Origin: JAGVWJ01 sp964588555
Lineage (GTDB): Archaea; Micrarchaeota; Micrarchaeia; Anstonellales; Bilamarchaeaceae
Reading direction: 5' to 3'
Length of the DNA: 64,000 nt
Assembly (NCBI GenBank): GCA_964588555.1
Contig: CAZPPT010000004.1
Location: forward strand, 80,176-144,175
Of the stretch, positions 34,552 through 43,163 are shown in pieces. The position numbers and the translations under genes were made by a program. Position 1 is the first letter of the stretch, and each line of letters opens with the position of its first letter. Under the pieces are notes generated by a model. The model worked only from the letters and a program-made list of their open reading frames with translations. It searched no databases and was not told the DNA's origin.

Positions 34552-34565
34552 CCTAGTTATAACTA
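34552..34565. promoter_or_regulatory. Perfect 14-nt palindrome upstream of the HEAT-like gene
   Basis: CTAGTTATAACTAG is a perfect inverted repeat immediately upstream of the Shine-Dalgarno of the minus-strand gene starting at 34542. It would lie in the 5' leader or at the transcription start and could be an operator. No regulator can be named. Confidence 0.35.
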
Positions 34566-34624
34566 GTAATTAAAATGAGCAAAAGTATTTTTAAATGTAT
34601 GCCAAAAAGTGGATTTATGTGTAT

Positions 34625-35326
34625 CTATTTGAGGAAGCGGATATCTTCGCCCTGTTTGATGCTGACGGTCGTTTTTGGCTTTAACCGCTTGATATATATA
34701 CCATCGATAATCAAATCGCTTGAGCGGTCCGCACTCACGGTTATCCCTGTATTTTCGCCCATAATTATCGGCTGAATTGTGCGCTTATACGGGCATATGG
34801 GGACCACTTGGATTTTTCGAGCACTTGTTTTTAGAATCTTACCGCCTGCCGAATATGCATATGCAGTCGAACCCATTGGTGTTGCGGTAATAATTCCGTC
34901 CCCTTCAAACAAATAACTCGAACCATTCATTCTCATCGATACAGTAATAACGCGGTAATCATGTGTATGAAGCACTACATCATTGAGTACGGAAAACTGT
35001 TTTTTTCCAACCTCCACGGTGAGCGTTAAACGTTTTTCAGTACGCCCATCTGCGAGTATCGAAATTATCCCTTTTTTCCAATTATCCTTTCGTAGCTGGC
35101 AAAGCGCACTGGTCTTACTTCCAATCCCAAGCACCGCGCCCTGTATTCTTTTTTGGTGGTTCGCATAAAAAATTGTCCCGTCCCCGCCTATGCAGATCGT
35201 CGCGTCTACATTTCGGTGCGCAACTAGAAAACCGTGTGATTGAAGGTTGTGCGCAACTTTCTTTGCAAGTACTTGTGCCCATTCCTTTCGATAATTGGGG
35301 AGGATACGAATACGCCTTATTTTCAT
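34625..35326 (-). CDS. nadK: NAD kinase (ATP/polyphosphate-NAD kinase)
   Basis: A 233-residue kinase that phosphorylates NAD to NADP. The nucleotide motif CIGGDGT (~residue 45), NDVVLH, and the glycine-rich GDGIITATPMGSTAYAYSAGG-type loop (residues ~150-170) are diagnostic. The start at 35326 is chosen because a TATA-like element (TTTATA, 35356-35351 on this strand) lies 25-30 nt upstream and because MKIRRIRILPNYRK resembles the family N terminus; the frame is open 12 codons further. It is divergent from the dCTP deaminase gene with one central TATA box between them. Confidence 0.88.
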   Translation of the reverse strand: MKIRRIRILPNYRKEWAQVLAKKVAHNLQSHGFLVAHRNVDATICIGGDGTIFYANHQKRIQGAVLGIGSKTSALCQLRKDNWKKGIISILADGRTEKRLTLTVEVGKKQFSVLNDVVLHTHDYRVITVSMRMNGSSYLFEGDGIITATPMGSTAYAYSAGGKILKTSARKIQVVPICPYKRTIQPIIMGENTGITVSADRSSDLIIDGIYIKRLKPKTTVSIKQGEDIRFLK

Positions 35327-35347
35327 ATGTCTTTTAGGAGGGGGAAG

Positions 35348-35357
35348 AAATATAAAT
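35348..35357. promoter_or_regulatory. Shared bidirectional TATA element (nadK / dcd)
   Basis: AAATATAAAT lies midway between two divergent start codons (nadK at 35326, dcd at 35378). TATAAA reads plus and TTTATA reads minus, each ~22-30 nt from its ATG, so one element appears to drive two leaderless transcripts. Confidence 0.6.
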
Positions 35358-35377
35358 GTCAATAATAAACTAGTACT

Positions 35378-35893
35378 ATGATCTTTAGCGACGTTGACAT
35401 CAAGGCGCTTCTTGCGTCCGGCGAACTAAAAATCGTCCCGCTTGCATATGATCAGATCGGCGGTGCAAGCATCGACCTTACCCTCAGTGACGAGTGGTAC
35501 GTATTTAAGAAAGGGTATCTGGGCTCTCATGTTGATTTGAAAAAAGTCGATTTCAAACGCGCGATGAAAAAGGTAAAATCACGGTCAATTACGCTTAAAC
35601 CCCAGGAAATGTGTCTTGGGAAAACGCTTGAAAAGCTGACGCTACCAACATATGTCATGGGAACGCTTGAAGGGCGTTCCCGCTATGCGCGCATGGGCCT
35701 TGCAGTGCATATCACAAGTGCGCTTGTGCAGCCGGGAAGCGACAACCATCAGGTTCTTGAGATCGTCAATTTCGCCCCCTTTGCCGTGACGCTCCATGCA
35801 GGCATGCGCATCTCGCAGGTTGTATTCGAATACCTCACGTCGCCGACCTCAAGGCCGTATGCGCGCTTTGGGACAATCGCAAAAAAACAGTGA
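35378..35893 (+). CDS. dcd: dCTP deaminase
   Basis: A 171-residue trimeric-fold enzyme of the dCTP deaminase/dUTPase superfamily. The signature GTLEGRSRYARMGLAVH, then ALVQPGSDNHQVLEIVN with the catalytic glutamate in VLEI, fits deaminases better than dUTPases. It deaminates dCTP to dUTP for thymidylate synthesis; some archaeal members are bifunctional and release dUMP directly, which cannot be decided here. The ATG is ~22 nt after the shared TATA element. The next gene begins 4 nt after the stop. Confidence 0.88.
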   Translation: MIFSDVDIKALLASGELKIVPLAYDQIGGASIDLTLSDEWYVFKKGYLGSHVDLKKVDFKRAMKKVKSRSITLKPQEMCLGKTLEKLTLPTYVMGTLEGRSRYARMGLAVHITSALVQPGSDNHQVLEIVNFAPFAVTLHAGMRISQVVFEYLTSPTSRPYARFGTIAKKQ

Positions 35894-35897
35894 TTTT

Positions 35898-36536
35898 ATG
35901 AAAATGAGTACCGTTGCCCAGTACGCGATTCTTTCGTTTGTCGTCTTCATTATTATCGTCATATTTGGGGGGATGATCTTTACCCCTTCATTTCCCGATG
36001 AATTTACCTTTAATGAAGAACCGCTTGTTAAGAACACCAAGTTGCAGATCCGGCCAAGTGAGCTTTATTCATACGTCTATACTGTAAATGGAACAAACAA
36101 TACGCTTTCATTTCGAACCGGGCAGGCGCCCGACTGTGTCTTTATCCAGGTCGTTGAGGCAGTAAACAGGACTGGCACGTGCGTTGACGCTGATGGGAAT
36201 GACCGTCTTGGAAGCAATGCAACCCTTGCAGTGCCGTTTATCACCTTTTTTAAGCCATGGATGCTTGCCGTTCGTGATGGGTGGGAGTGGGGTGTGAACA
36301 TGACCATAAATGCGACAGGTGGCGAATTGGTACTAAAGACATTTAAGTATGAGGTAGTGGGGGCTCAAACCATTCACGGGCGCGATAGCTTTGTCGTACG
36401 CATCGGCTCAAATGAAGTTGGCGAGGAGATCGTTACAACCTGGGTCGACAAGGAAAAACGGGTAATGCTTCGGGAAGAAGGGCCAAACTATAATGTGACG
36501 CTTGTACGTTCCCCGTTTTTTAATGCATCGGGCTAG
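35898..36536 (+). CDS. Single-pass membrane protein rich in N-glycosylation sequons
   Basis: A 212-residue protein: short N terminus (MKMSTVAQ), one strongly hydrophobic helix (YAILSFVVFIIIVIFGGMIF, residues ~9-28) and then a ~185-residue domain that should face outside. The outer domain carries eight N-x-S/T sequons (NGT, NNT, NRT, NAT, NMT, NAT, NVT, NAS), a strong hint of N-glycosylation, and two cysteines (CVFIQ; TCVDADG) that could form a disulfide. The ATG at 35898 follows the dcd stop by 4 nt, with GTGAT upstream. No family recognised. Confidence 0.7.
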   Translation: MKMSTVAQYAILSFVVFIIIVIFGGMIFTPSFPDEFTFNEEPLVKNTKLQIRPSELYSYVYTVNGTNNTLSFRTGQAPDCVFIQVVEAVNRTGTCVDADGNDRLGSNATLAVPFITFFKPWMLAVRDGWEWGVNMTINATGGELVLKTFKYEVVGAQTIHGRDSFVVRIGSNEVGEEIVTTWVDKEKRVMLREEGPNYNVTLVRSPFFNASG

Positions 36537-36541
36537 GGGGA

Positions 36542-36721
36542 TTAATTTTCCTCTTCCCGTAATACGCCAAGCGGGAGTACTCCTTTCTCATACTCGAGTG
36601 CGGCAATTTCTATGAAGTTCTTTGGCTGTTTTTCCAGTTTTACGACAGGTGGTGCGCCAAGTGAAAGCTGGAGTGCGCGTGCGCCAATGAGCCGGGCTAG
36701 TTCGTATTTAGTCAGTTCCAT
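36542..36721 (-). CDS. rpo6: RNA polymerase subunit Rpo6 (RpoK)
   Basis: A 59-residue protein starting at ATG 36721 with GGTGA 7 nt upstream. The sequence LTKYELARLIGARALQLSLG, then PPVV, then EIAALEYEKGVLPLGVLR is the archaeal RpoK/eukaryotic Rpb6/bacterial omega core, which clamps the largest subunit's C-terminal region during assembly of RNA polymerase. Typical archaeal RpoK is 55-60 residues. The gene stands alone between the sequon-rich membrane protein (convergent) and an unknown gene; TTTTTAAAC lies ~45 nt upstream of the ATG. Confidence 0.9.
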   Translation of the reverse strand: MELTKYELARLIGARALQLSLGAPPVVKLEKQPKNFIEIAALEYEKGVLPLGVLREEEN

Positions 36722-36768
36722 AAGTAGTCACCATATTCTACTAATTAGTAATCAGAAGTGTTTAAAAA

Positions 36769-37446
36769 TCAATTGACTGGGCTTTTGGGTGGCCGGTAAT
36801 TGATAATTTCGTCTAATTGGGGAAGCCCGTTAATCTCTATTGCCATTTTATCAAAAAACTCTCCCGCTTTTCCGGCAAGTTCTTGTACATGTGCAAGTTC
36901 GTCTTGCGCATGGCCTGAGCTGATATATTCCAGTGCGTTTTTCCTGCCTATCCTTCTTAAGTTAACCCGTAGCGCATATGCCCCCGCACTTATTACTGCG
37001 ACAGCTGCGCCCATAAGCGGGAAATCCATAACTGCTGCGAATATCCCTCCAGCAACCGCGATTCCTTCAAACGGCACCGGCAGCAATCCTCTTGTATGAT
37101 CCTCAAATGCCATGTTAAATCGCCCTGCCTTTTTTTCAAATTGGCTTGGCGGGGCATCTGCCTCATTTATACGGAACCCGCATATGTTTTGGATGGCATG
37201 CCCGTTTTTTTCTGCTGTTTGAAAGAGGGCCGTAGGGCTAGTTCTATTGTTTAAAACACCGTTTCGTACCATCTCATTTGCAATGCGTTCTTTGCCCTCT
37301 TCGAGTTGCCGATGGTTCTTACGAGCAAAATCAAGAAATGCGCTTCGCGCACTTTCCACTTCTTTTTTTAGTCGGGCATATTCTTTCCCATATTCGCCAA
37401 ATTTTTTTTGTGCTGCCAAATAACGGGTAGTTTTTGATTTAAACAT
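36769..37446 (-). CDS. Uncharacterised protein with a central membrane hairpin
   Basis: A 225-residue protein, not recognised. Residues 1-60 are a charged helical segment (KKFGEYGKEYARLKKEVESARSAF, two short blocks), then a soluble stretch. Residues ~120-160 contain two adjacent hydrophobic segments (FEGIAVAGGIFAAVMDF; MGAAVAVISAGAYALRV) that look like a re-entrant or two-helix membrane hairpin, and the rest is amphipathic helix. No catalytic motif. It is followed 47 nt downstream by rpo6 on the same strand. Confidence 0.55.
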   Translation of the reverse strand: MFKSKTTRYLAAQKKFGEYGKEYARLKKEVESARSAFLDFARKNHRQLEEGKERIANEMVRNGVLNNRTSPTALFQTAEKNGHAIQNICGFRINEADAPPSQFEKKAGRFNMAFEDHTRGLLPVPFEGIAVAGGIFAAVMDFPLMGAAVAVISAGAYALRVNLRRIGRKNALEYISSGHAQDELAHVQELAGKAGEFFDKMAIEINGLPQLDEIINYRPPKSPVN

Positions 37447-37471
37447 AAAAATTAACTAAATATAACATTTT

Positions 37472-38395
37472 TTAAACAGATGCCGTTTTGTCCTGATCAA
37501 GGAGCTCAAACATCCTTCTAACCATGTCCGGGTTCAATATCGGCTTTTCAAATTCGACCGTGTCATCTACAATGCGTGGACATGCGGTGTTTACGTAGCA
37601 GTCAAATGCCCTGAAATTGTTAAGCGTGATCGGCTCAAGCTCGTTTGCAACCAAAATCGCAGCCTCGCGTCCCCGTTTTTCAAGCTCTTTCTTTATGTTC
37701 TCGGCCTGCGCGACATTGAACTGGCCGACCTTGGTGCTTACTAAAATTGCAAAGCGTTTGGCAGTCAGTGCTGCAACTAACGATGCATTTCGCCGTTTGT
37801 GGAGGCGCTCGATGTCTTCATTTACCTGATTTAGTTCGCGCGTCGTCGGATTAAATGTAAAAACCGGTTTTTTACTCTCTATTGCCAGTGGGTGGAACAT
37901 TCCATCACCAACGTAAACAACTGCCTCAATCTGTCCCTCAAGCTTCTTAACTGATAACGCATCGCAGCCAAGAATCTGGCCTTGCGCGTGTGCCCAGTAA
38001 CCAGTACTTGTAAGTGCAGTAATCCCATTTTTTGCAAAAACCTCTTTCATTGCCTCAATTTGGTGAGAATGCTGGACCGTCGTCACGAGCGCGATTGTTT
38101 TTATTTTTTTATTACCCAACTCGCGCGCAAGCTCATTAATCGCTTCAACATCTATATCAACATAGTACGGAACGTACTCAACTGGGATCGAAAGTTCTGT
38201 TTTCACAAACTTGTTATGCCCAAAATGGATTATCTTTTCTGCCTTGATCCACTCTGCCTCGTCAAGCGCAATGTCGCATGCACCGTAACAAGGTGAAGCT
38301 GAAAGAAAGACCGTGTGCCCCTCTTTCTCATGCTGCTTTGCTAGCTCGACTGCCTTTTGCTTTAATCCTTCTGGAAATTGTAAAAGTATTCTCAT
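37472..38395 (-). CDS. dph2: Diphthamide biosynthesis enzyme Dph2
   Basis: A 307-residue archaeal Dph2, the [4Fe-4S] enzyme that transfers the 3-amino-3-carboxypropyl group of SAM to the EF-2 histidine as the first step of diphthamide synthesis. The three cluster cysteines are in the expected places: SPCYGACDIA (~residue 36-40), GQILGCDA (~144) and NTACPRIVDD (~270). Length and fold (three similar subdomains) match the family. It lies alone between ppsA and an unknown gene. Presence is a strong archaeal marker. Confidence 0.92.
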   Translation of the reverse strand: MRILLQFPEGLKQKAVELAKQHEKEGHTVFLSASPCYGACDIALDEAEWIKAEKIIHFGHNKFVKTELSIPVEYVPYYVDIDVEAINELARELGNKKIKTIALVTTVQHSHQIEAMKEVFAKNGITALTSTGYWAHAQGQILGCDALSVKKLEGQIEAVVYVGDGMFHPLAIESKKPVFTFNPTTRELNQVNEDIERLHKRRNASLVAALTAKRFAILVSTKVGQFNVAQAENIKKELEKRGREAAILVANELEPITLNNFRAFDCYVNTACPRIVDDTVEFEKPILNPDMVRRMFELLDQDKTASV

Positions 38396-38467
38396 AGAAT
38401 TCGTACTACTATTATAATTAAATTCATTTTTAATCGTTTGTAGTCACAACTATGGCATTGCAAAGTC

Positions 38468-38502
38468 AGGCATGTTAGGTTCATATCCCTAAATTTCTGC
38501 CT
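38468..38502 (-). terminator. Hairpin at the 3' end of ppsA
   Basis: AGGCA (38468-38472) pairs with TGCCT (38498-38502) and inside it TTAGG (38475-38479) pairs with CCTAA (38488-38492), forming an interrupted stem. It overlaps the ppsA stop codon and precedes an A/T-rich stretch, so it may help end ppsA transcription. Confidence 0.35.
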
Positions 38503-40855
38503 ACTCGTCAAATTCCTGCTCCCGTTCCTCCTTTTTCTGCAAGTTCTCAGTAAGCATTGCAAGCCGCTTGAGCATGATCCTTTTTTCAGCGCTGTTTACT
38601 ATTTTGCGTGTCCGCTCAACCGCATCAGGGTTTACGGACATGCTTGTAATGCCATACTCAACAAGCTTTTCAGCAAATTCCTGATACACCGAAGGTGCTT
38701 GTCCGCACAACGAGGCAGTTACGCCATACTCATTACAGGTTTTGATCACGTGCTTAAGTGACCGGACAACCGCATCGTTTCGTTCATCAAAACCTTTCGC
38801 AAGCGTCGCGTTGTCCCGGTCGATCCCTAATGTAAGCTGGGTCAAATCGTTTGTCCCGATACTCACGCCGTCAATCCCCTCTTTACAAAATAGGTCAATG
38901 AGCATCACGGTGCTTGGCACCTCAACCATGATCCATAATTTGAAATCGCGCGTCCGGTAAATGCCGACATCCTGCATGATCTCCTTGATCGCGCGTAGTT
39001 CACCAATGCGCCGGACAAACGGAATCATGAGCCATAAATTACGTAATCCAAACTTCTCACGTACTTTCTTGAGCGCGTCAAGTTCCATTTTGAATAGTTC
39101 TGGTTCAGTAATATATCGAGCAGCACCTCGGTACCCCATCATTGGGTTTGCTTCCTGCGGCTCGTACTTCTCGCCGCCCTCAAGATTACGATACTCATTT
39201 GTCTTAAAATCAGTTGCACGGTACACAACTGGCCGCGGGTAGAATGCGGCAGCAAACCTTCGCAATCCTTCTGCAAGCTTATCGACAAATTCTTCCCGCC
39301 GCCCATTCTCAAGCATCCAGCGCGGATGGTGGCCGATGTCAGCAACCATAAATTCTGCGCGTAACAACCCGACGCCATCAACAGGCAATTTTGCTACCTT
39401 TTCAGCGAGTTCGACTTCAGCAAGATTAACATAAATCTTTGTCCCGGTGATTGGCGCCGAATCAGAGGTAAATGCAGGCCGGTCATCTTTTTTCTCCTCA
39501 TGATGCATCGCGACGATTCCCTCATAGATCACACCGTGCGTGCCGTCAACTGTTACATCAATTCCTTCCTTGAGTGCAGTAGTTGCATTCGTTGTCCCTA
39601 CTACGCATGGTATACCTAACTCTCTCGATACAATCGATGCATGGCTCGTCATTCCGCCAGAATTTGTGACTATTGCAGCGGCCTTTTTCATTGCAGGCAC
39701 AAAGTCAGGCGTCGTCATCTCAGTAACGAGCACGTCGCCCTTTTGCATGCTTTTGATCTCCTTTGCAGACATGAGTATACGTACCTTTCCTATACCGACA
39801 CCGGGTGAGGCGCCTAAACCGCGCACTAATTCCTTTGCATTGCCTACTGTTGTTTTTTCCATAGCGTTTGGCACCTCCTTATTCTCCTTTTTGAATATGT
39901 CAAGCGTTGTGATCGGCCGCGACTGGACGATATATATGTTGCCCTTTTCCATGGCAAATTCAATGTCCTGCGGGAAATTGTAGTGTTTCTCAATATTGTT
40001 TGCAATCTGTACAAGGTCTCGTATCTCCTGCTCGCTTAGTTTTTGCCTTCCTTGCGCATCCTCCTTTATTTCAAGCTTTTGGTTTTTACCGTTCATATAG
40101 ATAAGTGCAGACTTCTGCTTTCCAATGGTCTTGTCCACAACTGAAAGCATTTTTTTGTCTACACGGTACGTATCAGGCGTTATCTGGCCGCCAACAATGA
40201 GTTCCCCCAGCCCAAAACACGCCTCAATTGACATGAGGTTCGGGTCCTGGTACAATGGGTCCACCGTGAATATGATCCCTGACTTTTCGCTTTGCACCAT
40301 CATCTGGACAACTGCTGCCAAGCCAACCTTCATATGCTCAAATTTGTTTTGCACCCGGTAATATATGGCGCGCGCCTCGAATAACGATGCCCAGCATTCC
40401 TTTACCGCGTGGAGCACTTCGACTTCCCCCTTTATGTTGAGGTATGTGCTTTGCTGTCCGGCAAAGCTTGCTTCAGGCACGTCCTCAGCAGTTGCGCTTG
40501 ACCTGACCGCAACAAACGCTTCGCGTCCTGCCCGTTCGCACACCTTTTTGTATGCAAGTATGACCTCTGCCCGTACGTCATCGGGCATTTCGCCTTTCAT
40601 GATGAGCTCCTTTATTTTCACACTTGTCTCATCAAGTTTCTCAGTGTTTTCTACGTCAAGGCCGCTTAGTGCATTTGCAATTGCCTCGCGAAGGTTGTTC
40701 TTGTCAAGATGCCGAAAATACGCATGAGTACTTACCACAAAACCTGGGGGCACCGGAAAGCCGGCCCTGCTCATTTCGCCCAGGTTGGCACCCTTACCGC
40801 CTGCCTGCGCAAGACTGTCCTTTCCGATCTCTTCAAACCACAAGATGTTCCTCAC
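38501..40855 (-). CDS. ppsA: Phosphoenolpyruvate synthase
   Basis: A 784-residue PEP synthase making PEP from pyruvate, ATP and water for gluconeogenesis. Domains in order: N-terminal ATP-grasp (GGKGANLGEMSRAGFPVPPG, RSSATAEDVPEASFAGQQ), the swivelling phosphohistidine domain (GGMTSHASIVSRELG, His ~425), and the C-terminal PEP-binding TIM barrel ending in SIGTNDLTQL and CGQAPS. The GTG at 40855 is chosen: TATATTTTAC (~40872-40882) is the right distance upstream for a leaderless start, and the alternative TTG at 40870 adds only five residues. A hairpin overlaps its stop codon. Confidence 0.92.
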   Translation of the reverse strand: MRNILWFEEIGKDSLAQAGGKGANLGEMSRAGFPVPPGFVVSTHAYFRHLDKNNLREAIANALSGLDVENTEKLDETSVKIKELIMKGEMPDDVRAEVILAYKKVCERAGREAFVAVRSSATAEDVPEASFAGQQSTYLNIKGEVEVLHAVKECWASLFEARAIYYRVQNKFEHMKVGLAAVVQMMVQSEKSGIIFTVDPLYQDPNLMSIEACFGLGELIVGGQITPDTYRVDKKMLSVVDKTIGKQKSALIYMNGKNQKLEIKEDAQGRQKLSEQEIRDLVQIANNIEKHYNFPQDIEFAMEKGNIYIVQSRPITTLDIFKKENKEVPNAMEKTTVGNAKELVRGLGASPGVGIGKVRILMSAKEIKSMQKGDVLVTEMTTPDFVPAMKKAAAIVTNSGGMTSHASIVSRELGIPCVVGTTNATTALKEGIDVTVDGTHGVIYEGIVAMHHEEKKDDRPAFTSDSAPITGTKIYVNLAEVELAEKVAKLPVDGVGLLRAEFMVADIGHHPRWMLENGRREEFVDKLAEGLRRFAAAFYPRPVVYRATDFKTNEYRNLEGGEKYEPQEANPMMGYRGAARYITEPELFKMELDALKKVREKFGLRNLWLMIPFVRRIGELRAIKEIMQDVGIYRTRDFKLWIMVEVPSTVMLIDLFCKEGIDGVSIGTNDLTQLTLGIDRDNATLAKGFDERNDAVVRSLKHVIKTCNEYGVTASLCGQAPSVYQEFAEKLVEYGITSMSVNPDAVERTRKIVNSAEKRIMLKRLAMLTENLQKKEEREQEFDE

Positions 40856-40937
40856 AGTAATCGCCCCCAAAGTAAAATATAGTTTGTTGCCTACCTTACA
40901 CGCAGAAATTTTAAAAAGAGGTCGGTGAATCTCTTGC

Positions 40938-42044
40938 TTATTTAATCGTACGCGTCGTGATATCTATTCCCATGCCCTGGATATCTGCAAATAACCTTTT
41001 CGTGTCCACGGCGTGCCCCATGAAATGGAAGCCAGGTTTGATCGTGCCATCAAGATACTGCATGATACATGCGGCAACCGGCGCAGCGGTAAAGAAGAAC
41101 CCGTTTTTGTGTTCTGCCCGTATCCGTATTGCATGCGTTTTACCGTTCTTTTCACCTCGTGCGTCTATAAGAAAGACGACGCGCAGGTCAGCTGGCGAAA
41201 AAAGGCGTATTCCATGGTATAACAGAAATGAAAAAATGCCGGTCCCTGTATTTTTTCGTATCCTATGCGCCACATAAATAAGCGGAAAGAGGATATTGTC
41301 AACAAGCCAGTTAAACCCTGTTACATACGTCCCGCATTTACGGATGCCGTATTTTTCAGGGACGCCCCTAAGCTCTTCCATATGAAGGGGAAAACATGTC
41401 CTCGTGCCAAAGGGGGGCCCAAAATCAACCCGCACCATGTCGGCATACGTCGCCTGTCGCCATGCACCGTTTCTATATATGTCAAACGCGTTTTCACGCG
41501 CGGCATTTACGATGTCAATTGTCGATTGGGGGCTTTCAAACCGTGCATTCATCGCCATTGCGACGGTTGCTGTTTCGTACCGGTCAAGGTACTGTGCCGC
41601 ATGTCTTACAAATACCGCTGGCAGGCCAGGATGGAAACCGGCCTGCGTTATGAATGTGCGTTTTTTCCTTACAATTTCTTTGGCAAGTGGTTTGAGCCGT
41701 TTTGGCGTATCCGGGTCAAACATGATATCTATATAATCGACATTTTTGGCAAGCGCAGCCCGCGCAATTGCTTGTATGTGCTCCGGCGTTGTTGTCGCTA
41801 CTACGACAAGGTCCATCCCCTCCAGCGCCGACCCAAGTGACATGGCATTTTTCACGTCCGTCTCTTGTGCGCGTATGTCCCTTTTTGGAAACGTATTCTT
41901 AAGTTGCCGTACAAGCGCCTCTGCCGGTTCGTATCTTCTTCCTGCTACTGTTATGTGCGCATTTGTGTTTTCCAACAAGAGGCGCGCAATCTCCCTGCCG
42001 ACGCCGCCGTAGCCGCCAAGTATGAGGATTTTTTTTGGTTTCAT
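40938..42044 (-). CDS. Saccharopine dehydrogenase-like oxidoreductase
   Basis: A 368-residue protein with an N-terminal Rossmann fold, ILILGGYGGVGREIARLL (residues ~5-22), AGRR at the end of beta 2, and a saccharopine-dehydrogenase-type substrate domain. The family includes saccharopine reductases, trans-acting enoyl reductases and carboxynorspermidine synthases, so substrate is open. The ATG at 42044 is preferred to the one at 42056 because TTTATAAA-like TTATAAAT (42067-42074) lies 23-30 nt upstream. The tandem Lrp regulator lies just upstream on the same strand, separated by 47 nt, and may control it. Confidence 0.78.
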   Translation of the reverse strand: MKPKKILILGGYGGVGREIARLLLENTNAHITVAGRRYEPAEALVRQLKNTFPKRDIRAQETDVKNAMSLGSALEGMDLVVVATTTPEHIQAIARAALAKNVDYIDIMFDPDTPKRLKPLAKEIVRKKRTFITQAGFHPGLPAVFVRHAAQYLDRYETATVAMAMNARFESPQSTIDIVNAARENAFDIYRNGAWRQATYADMVRVDFGPPFGTRTCFPLHMEELRGVPEKYGIRKCGTYVTGFNWLVDNILFPLIYVAHRIRKNTGTGIFSFLLYHGIRLFSPADLRVVFLIDARGEKNGKTHAIRIRAEHKNGFFFTAAPVAACIMQYLDGTIKPGFHFMGHAVDTKRLFADIQGMGIDITTRTIK

Positions 42045-42091
42045 CACATTATTCATCCATTATATGTTTATAAATTTGGTTTTCTTCAGAT

Positions 42092-43057
42092 TTACAGGGG
42101 AAAATAATTCATCCTAAATTCCCGATGCGTATGAAGTATTTCATAATCCTTTACAATATCCTTAAACGTATTTCTGAATCGTACCATGAGTTCGCGCAGT
42201 TCATCTTCGTCTTCAGTCTCAGCTTCTATTTCAATATCCCAGTTGCCGGTGCACTCGACAAGATACGCAACTGCCGGTTCTTGAGTACAAAACGAGAGGA
42301 GTTTCTTTTCTATTGTTTCATTAAATTCTGAAAGCGAAATAAGTGCCTTGTAGTGCTGTCTGTTTAGTTTATGGATATCAAGGAGCGTTCGGTATGCCTG
42401 TATTATTTTGCGCTTTTCGAGTTGTTTGATGCGTTTTTTAACTCCGTTATACGTTAATCCGACTGCGTTTCCAATTTCCATATACGTGGCATTTCCATTT
42501 GCGGAAAGAACTTTTATAATTTTCCAATCCGTTTCATCGATTTTTTCAAGCGGCGGCTCAAAGCCATAATGGGGGATAATCTTTTCCTGCCCACTATCTT
42601 CCACCAGGTATCTTCGTTTAAAATGGTAGTTGACTACTGAGAATGAGACCTCATAGTCTTTAATGAATTCTCCTATTTCCTTTTTGAGTTCAAGCAAGAG
42701 CGCGCTAAAATGGATGTTGTTTCGCGCTGCAAGGACGATTTCTACGTCCCATCTTCCCGTTGTGGTAATCATCCAGATTAAATTTTTCCAGTTTGCAAGC
42801 GTTTCAAGGAGCTCCGTTTCGTTCTTCGGCGTGACATTCTGAAATCGCATATAAATTCGGTACGCAAAATAGCCAACGCGATGGAGATCAATAACCGCAA
42901 GAAATTTCCTGATGACCCCTGTTTCAATAAGTTTCTTTACCCGGTAGCTTACCACCTGCTTTGGTAGGCCAACTTTATTCCCAATTTCGGCGAGGGGTTT
43001 TCGTGCATTGTATTCCAGCTCATAGAGAATTTTTTTGTCCTTAGCGTCAATCTTCAT
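42092..43057 (-). CDS. Tandem-duplicated Lrp/AsnC family transcription regulator
   Basis: A 321-residue protein made of two complete Lrp/AsnC units. Unit 1: HTH at residues ~5-55 (DAKDKKILYELEYNARKPL, then IGNKVGLPKQVVSYRVKKL) and an RAM-like ligand domain to ~150. Unit 2: HTH at ~175-230 (ETDWKIIKVLSANGNATYME, then VGLTYNGVKKRIKQLEKR) and a second ligand domain. Usual Lrp is ~150 residues and dimerises, so this fusion supplies a dimer in one chain. A role in amino-acid or central-metabolism regulation is likely by family. It is divergent from the radical SAM gene. Confidence 0.85.
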   Translation of the reverse strand: MKIDAKDKKILYELEYNARKPLAEIGNKVGLPKQVVSYRVKKLIETGVIRKFLAVIDLHRVGYFAYRIYMRFQNVTPKNETELLETLANWKNLIWMITTTGRWDVEIVLAARNNIHFSALLLELKKEIGEFIKDYEVSFSVVNYHFKRRYLVEDSGQEKIIPHYGFEPPLEKIDETDWKIIKVLSANGNATYMEIGNAVGLTYNGVKKRIKQLEKRKIIQAYRTLLDIHKLNRQHYKALISLSEFNETIEKKLLSFCTQEPAVAYLVECTGNWDIEIEAETEDEDELRELMVRFRNTFKDIVKDYEILHTHREFRMNYFPL

Positions 43058-43163
43058 AATTGTATTAATTGAACTAATAATTTAAAAAAGTTCTTTTTGT
43101 CGCAAATTTTAGTAAGAAATCTTATATTAATATTTTGTTATAGAAATTGATAGAAAAAGAAAA

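Noticed and set aside
38463..38504. Possible tRNA (GGTTCATATCC resembles a T loop)
   Set aside because: No acceptor or anticodon stem can be formed; it folds as a plain interrupted hairpin at the ppsA 3' end.
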